Positions 29,619 through 39,711 are shown, counted from the first letter of the stretch. The stretch: DNA of 64,000 nt from Urophycis tenuis (GCA_036785325.1 JAXIVH010000101.1:242382-306381), one strand, 5' to 3'. Numbers and translations: made by a program. The notes: a model not told the origin generated them from the sequence alone.

Positions 29619-29758
29619 GGCCAACAGCGGCCTGTGACGGAACACGCACTGCCGATGGAGCAACCTCAAACTCTGGTCTTGCATGTCGTTGTGCACAACA
29701 ATGCGCTACCTTTTGAAGCCGCGCCCCCGGGAAAACAACTGCTTGGAAATCGGGCTCC

Positions 29759-29793
29759 AGGATGACACACACATTCATGAAGCGTTCTATCTT
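29759..29793 (+). pseudogene. U6 snRNA 3' fragment with internal stem-loop remnant
   Basis: AGGATGACAC followed by ACATTCATGAAGCGTTC corresponds to the U6 3' third, including the GGATGACAC part missing from the array U6-like genes. It is followed by the same Tc1 junction. The 5' two thirds are replaced by unrelated sequence. Confidence 0.65.
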
Positions 29794-29811
29794 TATCAGG
29801 ATTTTAGAAAG

Positions 29812-30004
29812 TATTCAGACCCAGCACTTAGTTTAAGGACCTTTGGCAGCAATGACAGCCTCAAGTCTTCTTTGGCATGACGCAACAAAATTTGCACACC
29901 AGGATGTGGGGAGTTTCTGCCATTCTTCTCTGCAGATCCTGTCAAGCTCTGTCCGGTTGGATGGGGACCGTCGGTGGACAGCCTTTTTGTGGTCTCTCTT
30001 TGGG
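29812..30004 (-). mobile_element. Tc1/mariner transposase C-terminal relic
   Basis: It is the same block as at 4216-4408, here following the U6 3' fragment. Confidence 0.75.
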
Positions 30005-30348
30005 CAGCGTTTTGATTTTGATGTCAAACTCTGCTGAAGAACTTTGGGAGAATGAGCAGCTTCTTCTTGAGTGCCCACTCCTAAAACACAGCATGGTGTA
30101 GCCATTAAGAACACTTGTGACATGTAATTACACCTAACAAGACTAGCCACAAGCACACGCATTCCGATTGTGCCACAGAGACTTGTGGAAGGTCTTGGTG
30201 TCTGTGTATCGTTGTACGCAAATGCCAAGTATGACAACATGAGGGAAATTTGCTCATTAGAAGAGGCGGATGCATGCAACATGAGGTGTCTTGGAGTTTT
30301 GATTGTCAAACGCTTGTTTCCTCGACTGACTCACACTCAAAATGCACC

Positions 30349-30367
30349 CGTCCCTAGGTGGGCTTGG

Positions 30368-30406
<39 letters not shown>

Positions 30407-30422
30407 GTTGCGCCACAGAGAC
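30349..30422 (-). tRNA. tRNA-Asn(GTT), box B changed
   Basis: It is a full-length cloverleaf with a good acceptor. The T loop reads GTCCAAG in place of GTTCAAG, which alters box B, and one T-stem base differs (CACCTAGGG). Confidence 0.75.
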
Positions 30423-30578
30423 GTCAGGCAGCTGCTGGTGTCAGTGTATGGCCAAACAAAAGGCTAAGGACGGCAAAAGATGACAATTTGATCATTAACT
30501 TTGTGTGAAATCCACTGTTCTGGATGTCCAGATCAGTGTGTGGGTCGGTCCAAACAAACAGCTAAAGGAACTTTTATC

Positions 30579-30651
30579 GCCCGGCTAGCTCAGTCGGTAG
30601 AGCATGAGACTCTTAATCTCAGGGTCGTGGGTTCGAGCCCCACGTTGGGCG
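30579..30651 (+). tRNA. tRNA-Lys(CTT)
   Basis: It is identical to 860-932. Confidence 0.95.
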
Positions 30652-31015
30652 GTTATCTTTGGGCAGCATTTTGATTTTGATGTCAAGCACTGCTGAAGAA
30701 CCTTGGGAGAATGAGCATTGATGGTCTTCTTCTTGAGCGCCCACTACAAAAACACAGCATGGTGTAGCCATGAAGAAGACTTGTGACATGTAATTACACC
30801 TAACAACACTAGCCACAAGCGCACCCAGTACGATTGCGCCACAGCGACTTGTGGAAGGTCTTGGTGTCTGTGTATCATTGTACGCAAATGACAAGTATCA
30901 TAACATGAGGGAAATTTTCTCAATAGAATAGGCGGATTCATGCAATATGAGGTGTCTTGGAGTTTTGATTGTCAAACGCTTGTTTCTTCGACTGGCATCA
31001 CACTCAAAATGCATC

Positions 31016-31089
31016 CGTCCCTGGGTGGGCTTGACCCACCAACCTTTCGGTTAACAGCCGAACACGCTAACCGATTGCGCCACAGAGAT
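31016..31089 (-). pseudogene. tRNA-Asn(GTT), acceptor and box B damaged
   Basis: The first base is A rather than G (A1 against C72), and the T arm reads GGTGGGTCAAGC, altering box B. The anticodon arm is intact. Confidence 0.65.
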
Positions 31090-31265
31090 GTCAGGCAGTT
31101 GCTGATGTCAGTGTATGGCCAAACAAAAGGCTAAGGACGTCAAAACATGGCAATTTGATCATTAACTTTGCGTGAAACCCACTGTTGTGGATGTCAAACA
31201 GCTGTTGTGTGCTTCCTTATCGGTGTGTGGCTCGCTCCAAACTAACACCTAAAAGGACTTTTATC

Positions 31266-31338
31266 GCCCGGCTAGCTCAGTCGGTAGAGCATGAGACTCT
31301 TAATCTCAGGGTCGTGGGTTCGAGCCCCACGTTGGGCG
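31266..31338 (+). tRNA. tRNA-Lys(CTT)
   Basis: It is identical to 860-932. A 3' tRNA-Asn fragment follows at about 31638-31667. Confidence 0.95.
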
Positions 31339-31795
31339 GTTCCTTTTGAGCAGCGTTTTGATTTTGATGTCAAACACTGCTGAAGAACTTTGGGAGAATG
31401 AGCATTGATGGTCTTCTCCTTGAGCCCCCACTACAAAAACACAGCATGTTGTGGCCATGAAGACGACTTGTGGAAGGTCTTGGTGTCTGTGTATTATTGT
31501 ACGCAAATGCCAAGTATAACAACATGAGGGAAATTTGCTGATTAGAAGAGGAGGATGCATGAAATATGAGGTGTCTTGGAGTTTTGATTGTCAAACGCTT
31601 GTTTTGTCGACTGGCATCACACTCAAAATGCATCCGTCCCTGGGTGGGCTTGAACCACCAACCTTTTGAGAAAAAATGAGAAAACAACAACATTGGTCTG
31701 ACATGATTCCTTGGATGCGTGAGAAAAATAAAAGTTGATTTTTTTGGTGCACAAAAAGCTGGCATCACAATGTAAACTAGGAGAAGGGCAATCAC

Positions 31796-31869
31796 AGGTA
31801 CATCTGGGAGTTGAACCCAGGGTCTCCTGTTTACAAGACAGGCGCTTTGACCAGCTAAGCCACAGTACT
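31796..31869 (-). pseudogene. tRNA-Thr(TGT) relic
   Basis: The anticodon and T arms are intact, but acceptor pairs 1-72, 6-67 and 7-66 are lost (AGTACTG against AGATGTACC). Confidence 0.7.
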
Positions 31870-32800
31870 CTGCTGACGAAGGGTGAACTTTCTCTGAAAT
31901 TGGTCCAATATATCGTGACCTGATAGAGAGAACTGCTTGAGTGTGTAGGGAGAGAAAATCTGAGTCGGTCTTTTAAGTTAATCTTTAGTGTGGGAGAGGT
32001 TGGGGTCTGTCCTTCAGCAACAGACTACAGAGGAACCCAGGACAATAAGCGCGATAGCTAGTGATGTGTCTTTTATGAACGATTTTTTCAATATGAACTA
32101 ATCTTTTATATCACTCGGGAGTAATGAGTCGCCTCAGTGAGTGATTCGTTCATTTTCATGCAGTATCTTCCCTGGCCACATGACAACTGTTCGTTCACTG
32201 GATTGTTCATACGGATCGGTCTCTCGTTCATTTGTCACGTGACAGGCAGCTCAGGCTGAACGGTTCGTTCTCATTCGTTCTCGTTCATCGAGTCGTTCAT
32301 TTGTCACGTGACAGGCAGCTCAGGCTGAACGGTTTATTCTCGTTCATTCATTCGGATCGGTCTCTCGTTTATTTGTCACGTGACAGCTACCCAGTCACTG
32401 TCGTGTCGTGTTGTCAAACAACAGTGGCAGGGAGGATACAGGACACAAGCCACTTTATTGTGATATGTATTTGCTTTGCTAGGTTTCACGTGGTTTGAAT
32501 TGCTTGTGGCATTTTGCATAAACTGTGTCAGCTGAAGTAAACCATGTTGCCTTCATTGTTAAGTGTTTGAGAACCGCAGTCTTTTTTACAATGCTCACAA
32601 GAAGGCTAAAGCGCCACCTGCTGTAAAATTGAAAGAAATGACTCAAAGAAGATTTGTTCAATTTACTGAGTAAAAGATCCGAGTCAGTGAAAAGACTGGA
32701 ACTTCCCAATAATAGCGATAACTGCATTTCTACTCCAATGCCCTGCTGACTCACCCCAACAACTTTAGCCTGTGATCCACGCTTTCCTTCTTGTTGTCAC
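31870..32800. other. Spacer with GTCACGTGAC-bearing minisatellite
   Basis: Between the Thr relic and the split tRNA-Leu. At 32225-32400 a unit of about 70 bp (CGTTYATTTGTCACGTGACA) occurs three times with spacings of 69 and 72 bp, each with the palindrome GTCACGTGAC (32234, 32303, 32375). Related CGTTCATT-type phrases extend left to about 32050. No coding gene is seen. Confidence 0.6.
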
Positions 32801-32802
32801 CA

Positions 32803-32825
32803 GTCAGGATGGCCGAGTGGTCTAA
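32803..32825 (+). pseudogene. tRNA-Leu(CAG), 5' part, split by Harbinger insertion
   Basis: GTCAGGATGGCCGAGTGG begins a tRNA-Leu that stops at TCTAA. It continues at 38016 after a 5.19 kb insertion. Confidence 0.9.
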
Positions 32826-33445
32826 GGCCCAATCTCAATTCTCTATATTACCCCTTCCCCTTAGTTTTGCGCGTTCACGTAAGACAAAGGGCTATCTCAA
32901 TTCTCATTTCGATCGAGGGGTAGGGCCAAGGGCAAGGGGTAGACACCCCTTAAAACCAAGTAAGATCGGGAGCTTACTTGAAACCAAGGGGTACTCACAA
33001 TACACTGCGCAACCGACAACAATCGTGGCCAGATCTCCATGAGAGTCCCATAAATGTAAGTATTTTCAGCTGAAATAATTTATTTAAAATTTACAACAGT
33101 ATTGTTTTGTGCTCTAAACAGTCCTGTACCTATATATTTGCAACCATATTCTTAATTGAAACTTTTTGAAAATCGCTATGCTATTGCTGAGTGCACAACA
33201 ATCCTGCATTTCTCCGACTAGCAATGAACTCCATGCATGTCTGGTTTACCAAACTCAATTAGCAGCGAAATCCGTTTGATATCAGTGTAGACAACTAGAG
33301 ACATCGATACGTGCTTTACATATTTCATATTTTTCACACAGGGACGTTGGAGGAAACTCGGCAGCTGATATGTTTTCGGCACGAAAACGAGCAGAAATTT
33401 CTGAAATCAAAATACGCTGCAAAGCAAATGTGGGAGTGAGTCATG

Positions 33446-34927
33446 CAGTGTTTCCCACACATTCATTTATTTGTGGCGGCCCGCCACGAAAGAATTACGT
33501 GACTGTAACGTGTAGTTACAATTCCGGTGCAGTAGGTGGCGGTAGCCTACTATGCATTGTAACTCCGCCAATAGCCCTTAATGCACCTGGTGGGAAAGAA
33601 GAAGAAGAAGACGAAAAAAGAAAAAGAAAAAGAAGAAGACGACGAAGAAAAAGAAAAAGAAGAACGGACCGGACCGGATCAAAAAAACGAGGGTAAGACG
33701 TCTTGGCAAACATGTCCAAAAGTGGTCTGAACAACTCGTCATGTTATATAAGCATGTGTCTGTATTAATAGCTGGAAGCTCAACATGTCAAGTGTTAACG
33801 TTAGCCAACAGCCGCTAACCGTCATCTCAACACGTCAGGGTTCAACATAACGGTTGCCCAGAATTGCCCGGGGATAATAAAAATTACCGGCGGGCCAGTA
33901 GAACCTGTGTAGCACCCACTCGGGCAGGGAGGGGGGGGATTGACGCGGAGCAAAGGGACTGTCAGGTGGGATCAAACTGGGTCGCCGCAGCGGGGCTGTG
34001 CTCTTACGTTACCAGGTGAGATTGGTTATAGCTACGTCGCTCACGGCTCGTCGTATATTTAATCGGCGATTTCATCGAGCGTTTGAGTGACGGTGAGTGG
34101 CGTGACGCTGTTATATTAACGCAGCCGCCGCCACTGTTTCAGACTCGGGGGCCGGGGCAGACACACGCAGTCAACAGTCAAGTGTTCAAGTGTAATTTGT
34201 GAACGGGATTTTTGTACTCTGAATAGGGTAAGAGCATCACTCTGAGGAGCAAAACAATTATTTTTTTATTGGTGCAGTTTATAACATTACCTTTTTTTTA
34301 TGAATCCTTAGGTGAAAACAGACCTGAGAAATCAGCTGCAAGGAGAACACCTGGCTGCCTGCCTGAGAATCTCCATCAACGGACCTGACCCCAAGGACTT
34401 TCCTTACGATAAGGCCTTACACTATTTTTTTTCGGAAGCCCCGAAAAATTCATTGTTCTAACAAAGGGTGCAAAGTCTGCAGGCAGTAGGTAAACACATG
34501 GTTAAATGTAGGGAGTAAAACTGATGGCAGTCTAAATGTTCTTAATAAATTTTCAGATACAAGTTCAAGATTTTTGGAGCTCTTTGTTCAGTGGATCAGT
34601 TATAAATACTGTTGAGAGAAACAGGAAGGACACACTCAGATGTTTGAGGAAGCTCTGTGTCTGTCTACCACCACTACTGTTTTCTGTTTGTTACTTTTGT
34701 AAAGTATTGTATAGTTTCAAGTGAAAACTAACAAAAAGTAAATTCAGACTATCTGCAAGCTATCTGTATATCTCTGTATAAATATATCTAATCTGTATAT
34801 AAATATGTACATAAAGTGTTGTAATTCTATACAAAATATGCGTTCTTCTTGGTCATCGCCGCTGCCGCCACCCCCCGCCCCCCGACCACACCACCACAAA
34901 TAGATGCCTGTCCTGTGGGAAACACTG
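33446..34927 (+). mobile_element. hAT-like element nested in the Harbinger element
   Basis: The ends are matching inverted repeats, CAGTGTTTCCCACA at the left and TGTGGGAAACACTG at the right. The flanks share GTCATGC, but the 8-bp target duplication is only approximate (AGTCATGC/GGTCATGC). A region at 34313-34462 encodes a short hAT-like C-terminal tail. It is non-autonomous. Confidence 0.55.
34313..34462 (+). pseudogene. hAT transposase C-terminal exon fragment
   Basis: After a plausible splice acceptor (TCCTTAG) a frame of 49 codons runs to a stop. Its translation (KTDLRNQLQGEHLAACLRIS) resembles the terminal dimerisation segment of ZBED/hAT proteins. The rest of the transposase is not found. 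Confidence 0.5.
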
Positions 34928-35078
34928 GTCATGCGTTCAGTGTTATAGCCATTCATAATTGTAAATAAAGACAAATGTTGGTTAACAAAGACATTGTTTC
35001 TGAACATCAATTCAACACTGTAATAACTGAAAAAGATACAAAACACCATGCAGCGTGTATAAAAAATATTTATTGCAA

Positions 35079-35484
35079 ACAAAGTACTAAGTAGTAGGCA
35101 TTCAGGGGTTCGAGAAATGTCCACGAATCCCTGACCAACTGCAGGCAGGTCCACTGTTGCAGGGAAGCGGATTGCTCTACTCAGATTGTCCCATATGTTC
35201 TGGGCCACTTTGTGGATGAGGCGGTGAACTGTAAGCTTTGTAACATTAAAGACATGGCACACCACCCTATAAGAGAGTCCATGTGCCAGCCAAAAGGTGT
35301 ATAGGAGCACTTCCATCTCAATACCCCAGCCATGGTCCTGCTCCCTTTGCAAAAGCCTCATTAAACTGTGCATCGCTCTTCTGCTAAGGCGGAAATCCTG
35401 TTTCAGCTCAGTTTCTACATCGAACCATATGCACAGTATAGGCGGGATGGGGGTTATGGCACTGTATCTTGTTGGAGCACCAAT
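35079..35484 (-). pseudogene. Harbinger (HARBI1-like) transposase, N-terminal half, truncated
   Basis: A frame opens after a good splice acceptor (minus strand, near 35485) and shows DFRLSRRAMHSLMRLL, FWLAHGLSYRVVCHVF, LTVHRLIHKVAQNIW and the LPAVGQGF block typical of HARBI1-like transposases. It loses similarity after about SRTPE, before the DDE catalytic core, near a hAT-like insert. An exon-1-like stretch rich in Lys/Arg (MPSAAACMS...) starts at 35956. The copy cannot encode an active enzyme. Confidence 0.75.
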
Positions 35485-35877
35485 CTGGAAAAGAAAAACA
35501 TCACACCAATGTTTGGAAAAATGTTTGCCCATTCAAACTATCTGTCTATGTCTCCCCTCCCCCCGTACAAAGCACATAGTAACTAATGCATGATCCAAAT
35601 ACATCGATATGACCAATGATCAGGTACGACTTACGAGTTGCATAAATCCTTAACATATTGCTAACAGTCATGACAAAATATTACGTATACACATAGATAT
35701 TTACTGAGTTCGTATTACAATAGAAGTCCATGTAATTTACGCGTGTCCAGCGTCAGCTACTGTGTTGGGTTAGTTTGGCTAACGTTACATACAGTTGTTT
35801 ACAAATTGCAACTAATCCATACATACCATAAGCTGATCCACCAGCATTCGTAGACGTCATACGGCTCTTCTTCTCCC

Positions 35878-37689
35878 TTGATTTCTGCGATTTGTTGCAG
35901 ACAATCGCAAAAAAAAGGATGCACGCAATCGACATACACGCAGCTGCAGACGGCATCTTGGAAGTTTGTGATCAACATTTGTCGCCTCAACATTTGTCGG
36001 CAGCCTCCCATCAGAGCTTTTATGGATGACCTGACAGTTACTACAACATCAGTTCCAGGTTGTAGGTGGGTTCTCCAAGGCCTTGAGCGGCTCATTAACT
36101 GGGCGCGTATGGGCTTTAAGCCTGCTAAGTCCCGTTCCCTGGTGGTGAAGAAGGGGAAGGTTACAGACAAGTTCCGGTTCTCGCTGGGAGGTGTCCAGAT
36201 TCCATCGGTTTCAGAGGAGCCAGTGAAGAGCCTGGGGAAGATCTTTGATGGCACCCTGAGGGACAAAGCAGCGCTCAAGGCGACCAGCAGAGAACTGGGT
36301 AACTGGCTAGTGGCGGTGGATAAGTCAGGGCTGCCAGGTAAGTATAAAGCATGGATATATCAGCATGGCATCCTGCCACGCCTCCTCTGGCCACTACTGG
36401 TCTACGATGTCCCACTAACGACCGTTGAGGGCTTCGAGCGTAAGGTAAGTAGCTTCCTTCGCAGGTGGTTGGGCCTACCAAGAAGCCTCAGCAGCATAGC
36501 CTTGTATGGGCATAAGAACAAGCTGCGACTTCCCTTCAGTAGTCTGTCGGAGGAGTTCATGGTTACCCGTGCGAGAGAGGTGCTGCTGTACAGAGACTCG
36601 AGTGACACCAAAGTCTCCTTAGCTGGGATTGAAGTGCGGACTGGGCAGAAGTGGAGAGCCCAGGAGACGGTCGAGCAAGCTGAGGCGCGGCTGCGCCACG
36701 GTGTTCTGGTGGGAACAGTGGCGACAGGCCGGGCAGGGCTTGGGAGCAACCCAGGGCCTCGGTATAACAAGGCCCGGGGGAAGGAGAGGCGGCAGCTTAT
36801 CCAGGAAGAGGTTCGAGCAGGGCTGGAGGAGACCCGCTCAAGCAAGATGGTCGGGATGAGACAACAGGGGGCGTGGACTAGATGGGAGCAGACACTGGAT
36901 AGGAAGATTTCTTGGTCAGAGCTTTGGAAGGCAGAGCCATTCCGTATAAAGTTTTTGATCCAGTCAGTCTACGACGTCCTCCCCAGCCCTTCCAACCTCT
37001 TCTGTTGGGGCCTGGCAGAAACACCTGCTTGCCCTTTGTGTCAGAGGAGAGGATCACTGGAGCACATCCTAAGCTGTTGCCCGAAAGCCCTGGGCGAGGG
37101 GCGCTATCGTTGGCGCCACGACCAGGTGCTGAAGGTGATAGCAGATACCATCTGCTCGGGGATCTCACTCAGCAAGCAGCAACAGCCAGCTAGGCATTCA
37201 ATCACCTTTGTTAAATCTGGTGAGAAGCCTCAACAACGCCCAGGCCAAACAGGGGGGCTCCTGACAACAGCTAGGGACTGGCAGCTGAAGGTGGACTTGG
37301 GGAAACAGCTTAAATTCCCAGAGACCATCGCAGTGACCACACTTAGGCCGGACTTGGTTCTTATGTCAGAATCAACAAGGCAGGTGATACTGCTGGAGTT
37401 GACTGTGCCCTGGGAAGACCGGATGGAGGAGGCATTTGAGAGGAAGAGGGCCAAGTATGAGGAGCTGGCAGGCGAATGCCGGCGCAACGGATGGAAGACT
37501 CGTTGTAGTCCCATTGAGGTTGGTTGCCGAGGTTTCGCAGGCCAGTCACTCTGCAGGGCCCTCAAGTTGTTGGGAATAAGGGGACTGCACAGCAAGAAAG
37601 CCATCAAGAACATCACTGATGCTGCTGAGAAGGCATCACGATGGCTGTGGATCAGGAGGGGTGATCCGTGGGCCACACAAGCTACCTAG
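35878..37689 (+). CDS. Reverse transcriptase C-terminus with restriction-like endonuclease (R2/NeSL/Hero-type LINE), 5'-truncated
   Basis: The 603-codon open frame spans the insertion junction. Residues 1-37 come from Harbinger DNA; the LINE begins at about residue 38. FMDD at 48-51 is the reverse transcriptase active-site motif (usually Y/FADD). It is followed by thumb-like sequence, a zinc knuckle CPLCQRRGSLEHILSCCP near residue 384, and a PD-(D/E)xK-like endonuclease with RPDLVL near 489 and LELTVPWE near 505. This order marks REL-endonuclease non-LTR elements. All RT motifs before FMDD are missing, so it is dead by truncation, yet the remaining frame is uninterrupted and the insertion is probably recent. 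Confidence 0.85.
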   Translation: MISAICCRQSQKKGCTQSTYTQLQTASWKFVINICRLNICRQPPIRAFMDDLTVTTTSVPGCRWVLQGLERLINWARMGFKPAKSRSLVVKKGKVTDKFRFSLGGVQIPSVSEEPVKSLGKIFDGTLRDKAALKATSRELGNWLVAVDKSGLPGKYKAWIYQHGILPRLLWPLLVYDVPLTTVEGFERKVSSFLRRWLGLPRSLSSIALYGHKNKLRLPFSSLSEEFMVTRAREVLLYRDSSDTKVSLAGIEVRTGQKWRAQETVEQAEARLRHGVLVGTVATGRAGLGSNPGPRYNKARGKERRQLIQEEVRAGLEETRSSKMVGMRQQGAWTRWEQTLDRKISWSELWKAEPFRIKFLIQSVYDVLPSPSNLFCWGLAETPACPLCQRRGSLEHILSCCPKALGEGRYRWRHDQVLKVIADTICSGISLSKQQQPARHSITFVKSGEKPQQRPGQTGGLLTTARDWQLKVDLGKQLKFPETIAVTTLRPDLVLMSESTRQVILLELTVPWEDRMEEAFERKRAKYEELAGECRRNGWKTRCSPIEVGCRGFAGQSLCRALKLLGIRGLHSKKAIKNITDAAEKASRWLWIRRGDPWATQAT

Positions 37690-37830
37690 ACACAAGCCGG
37701 GGTCTGATCACCCCCGGCTGGGTCGCCTGGGCGAGGGTGTCTGATGTTGAGAGACCCGAAACACCCTATGACCTCAGGTTACATCACTGATGATGTGTCT
37801 AGGTTGCACCAGAGGGTGTATATTAAACCA
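35989..37830 (+). mobile_element. 5'-truncated REL-endonuclease non-LTR retrotransposon
   Basis: A 21-bp direct repeat (35968-35988 and 37831-37851, starting GTGATCAACATTTGTCGC) flanks the 1842-bp insert. The 3' end after the stop codon has a GC-rich hairpin (CCGGGGTCTGATCACCCCCGG) and finishes ATATTAAACCA without a poly(A) tail. Confidence 0.88.
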
Positions 37831-38015
37831 GTGATCAACATTTGTCGCCTCTGGTGACGTGCTGCCAGCTAGCTTCGGTGTATGATGACGTACCCATAAC
37901 GTGTGTTGTCTCAATTCATAGGGGCATGTTTTTACCCCTAGCACTTAACACTCTGTTTCAAGGGCCAAGACGTAGGGGAAGGAGAAAGGGTAAGATAGAG
38001 AATTGAGATTGGGCC

Positions 38016-38076
38016 TAAGGCTGTGTTCAGGTCGCAGTCTCCTCTGGGGGCGTGGGTTCGAATCCCACTTCTGACA
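38016..38076 (+). pseudogene. tRNA-Leu(CAG), 3' part, split by Harbinger insertion
   Basis: It resumes at TAAGGCTGTGTTCAGGTCGCAG with anticodon CAG and ends CACTTCTGACA. It pairs with 32803-32825. Two bases of the D-arm/anticodon junction are also missing against the consensus. Confidence 0.88.
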
Positions 38077-38253
38077 TCATTATTCATGAAACCGCATGAA
38101 ATAAAGAATCTGATTGCATTGAGCACTGATGTTTACTGATGAAATTCAATCATGATTCCATGGTATAAGGCTTAGCACTACTTTGGTCCTGGATTTCCCT
38201 GAGAAGATGAGCATAACTTAGGCTGCCATTCGCGCCTTCGGTTTTGCTCTAAG

Positions 38254-38339
38254 GTGTCTGGATGACAGAGCGTTCTGTGGGGCCAAGATAAGTTCCCAGT
38301 CGCCTCTGGAGGTGTGAGTGTGAATCTCACTTGTGACAC
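38254..38339 (+). pseudogene. tRNA-Leu relic
   Basis: It is the unit 6 copy of 3466-3551. The upstream tRNA-Gln 5' half is also present near 38160. Confidence 0.7.
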
Positions 38340-38495
38340 TCATGAGGAATCCAAAGAAAAAGCAAACTCCCCACCAAAATCGTGACTTGATAACAACATT
38401 ACTTTTTACTTAATTGGCCAAACATATCCCACAGTAATCCTCACACACAGTACAATGGGCCCAGGTTGAGGTACAGAACAAATCTACATATAGGC

Positions 38496-38566
38496 TGCAT
38501 TAGCTGGGAATCTAACACGGGCCTCTCGCGTGGTAGGCGAGAATTATACCACTGAACCATTAATGC
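38496..38566 (-). pseudogene. tRNA-Gly, full length, anticodon ACC
   Basis: It is the only full-length copy of the Gly(GCC)-derived sequence. The stem CTCGC/GCGAG is intact but the loop reads CTACCAC, giving anticodon ACC. Acceptor pairs GCATTAA and CTAATGC covary (pair 6 is A-T instead of G-C), with a mismatch at pair 7. The T arm (GTGTTAGATTCCC) is degenerate. Confidence 0.65.
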
Positions 38567-38695
38567 CTGCTTGTGGGGAGTAATTGACTCAAGAAATGTG
38601 TCAGTCAAATTACAGAATAGTCACATTCCTGTCTACAACCATCAAAAAATACATAGTGATTCTACATGGCTGGTGCATTGTTTAAATAAATGAAA

Positions 38696-38767
38696 TGCAT
38701 TGGCCGGGAATCAAACCCGGGTCAACTGCTTGGAAGGCAGCTATGCTCACCACTATACCACCAATGC
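38696..38767 (-). tRNA. tRNA-Gly(TCC)
   Basis: It is a full cloverleaf. The T loop reads TTTGATT, one change in box B. Confidence 0.85.
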
Positions 38768-39118
38768 TGTCAGTAGCAGTTTTATACCATGAATTCCGCA
38801 GCCCGACAACAGAGCCTGGCACAACCTAGTTCGCCATTAAGCAACAAAGTATATCTGCAGACGTTAAAGGTGATGTACCTTCTCAACGCTCTAACCACAC
38901 GAATACCTCTGCAAAACGTTTTTGTTCAACTTATATGTTGCCCAGATGTTTGGATGACAGCAATGATTGTGACTAGGCATCCTTTGCTTTCGGGAGCCAA
39001 TTCCTCAATAAGAACCAGCTATTGACACAAGTTTCACAATCATCGCTTTAGACCACCTACATCCAGTTTTAAAAAAAGAGAACTTTGGACCTTCTGATTA
39101 CTTTCACGGTTTAACCAA

Positions 39119-39194
39119 GGTTTCATGGTGTAATGGTTAGCACGATGGACTCTGAATCCAGTGATCCGAGTTTCAATTAAGTCTCGGTGGAACC
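39119..39194 (+). pseudogene. tRNA-Gln(CTG), anticodon arm intact, T loop expanded
   Basis: The anticodon arm (TGGACTCTGAATCCA) is complete, unlike 13074 and 22075. The T loop is enlarged by a few bases (GAGTTTCAATTAAGTCTC), which spoils box B. Confidence 0.75.
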
Positions 39195-39305
39195 TTCATA
39201 GTCAGTACCTGTAAAACCTGTCGCTTGAAAAAACAGTATTTCAAACAATAATCCGGAAACAACATTCAAAACATTAAAAAAATACACTTACTAACAAGAA
39301 CATTA

Positions 39306-39392
39306 GATGGGGTGGCTTGGCCGAGTGGTTAAGGTGATGGACTGCTAATCCATTGTGCTCTGCACGCGTGAGTTCGAATCCCATCCTCATCG
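39306..39392 (+). pseudogene. tRNA-Ser(GCT) with 5-nt insertion
   Basis: It matches 13281-13362 but has an extra CTTGG between the acceptor strand and the D arm (GGGGTGGCTTGGCCGAG), giving 87 nt. Confidence 0.75.
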
Positions 39393-39711
39393 GATGCATC
39401 ACTCTAGGTTGTTGCTTTTCAGGTAGAAATGTATCGCAACATTCCTGTCTACAACCACCAAAAATGCATACAGTGATTCTGCAACCACCAAAAATACATG
39501 GTGGGAATTCTACCACTGAACCACATGCCTGCTTGTGGAGAGTATTTGACTCAAGAAATGTGTCAGTCAACTTACATCATAGACATTCCTGTCTACAACC
39601 ACCAAAAAATACATAGTTATCCTACGTAGCTGGTGCATTGCTCTAGATTTCAATTTTACTTGCATTTAGTACACTTTACAGAATGTGTTTTACTTGTATC
39701 CAGAAATAGCA

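Larger units (their letters stand above)
23365..29959. repeat. RNA-gene array unit 5 (diverged, with extra Asn/Lys block and snRNA insert)
   Basis: It follows the common gene order but has an additional Asn-Lys pair (23745-24047) with its own spacer, a deletion near 26520, and about 1.4 kb between its U6-like gene and unit 6 that contains Asp, U5, U2 and U6 pieces. Substitutions are more frequent than in units 1-4. Confidence 0.82.
32826..38015 (-). mobile_element. PIF/Harbinger DNA transposon with nested insertions
   Basis: The 5190-bp element has perfect outer inverted repeats (GGCCCAATCTCAATTCTCTA at the left, its complement at the right) and the 3-bp TAA target duplication of this superfamily (32823-32825 and 38016-38018). 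It inserted in the D-arm of a tRNA-Leu gene. Inside are a truncated Harbinger transposase, a hAT-like insert (33446-34927) and a 5'-truncated LINE (35989-37830). (GAA)n-type purine repeats lie at 33597-33663. Confidence 0.9.

Noticed and set aside
33370..33696. Plus-strand ORF with a Lys/Arg/Glu-rich tail
   Set aside because: The tail is a (GAA)n purine repeat inside nested transposon sequence.
36402..36845. Minus-strand ORFs opposite the LINE
   Set aside because: They are antisense shadows of the reverse transcriptase/endonuclease frame.
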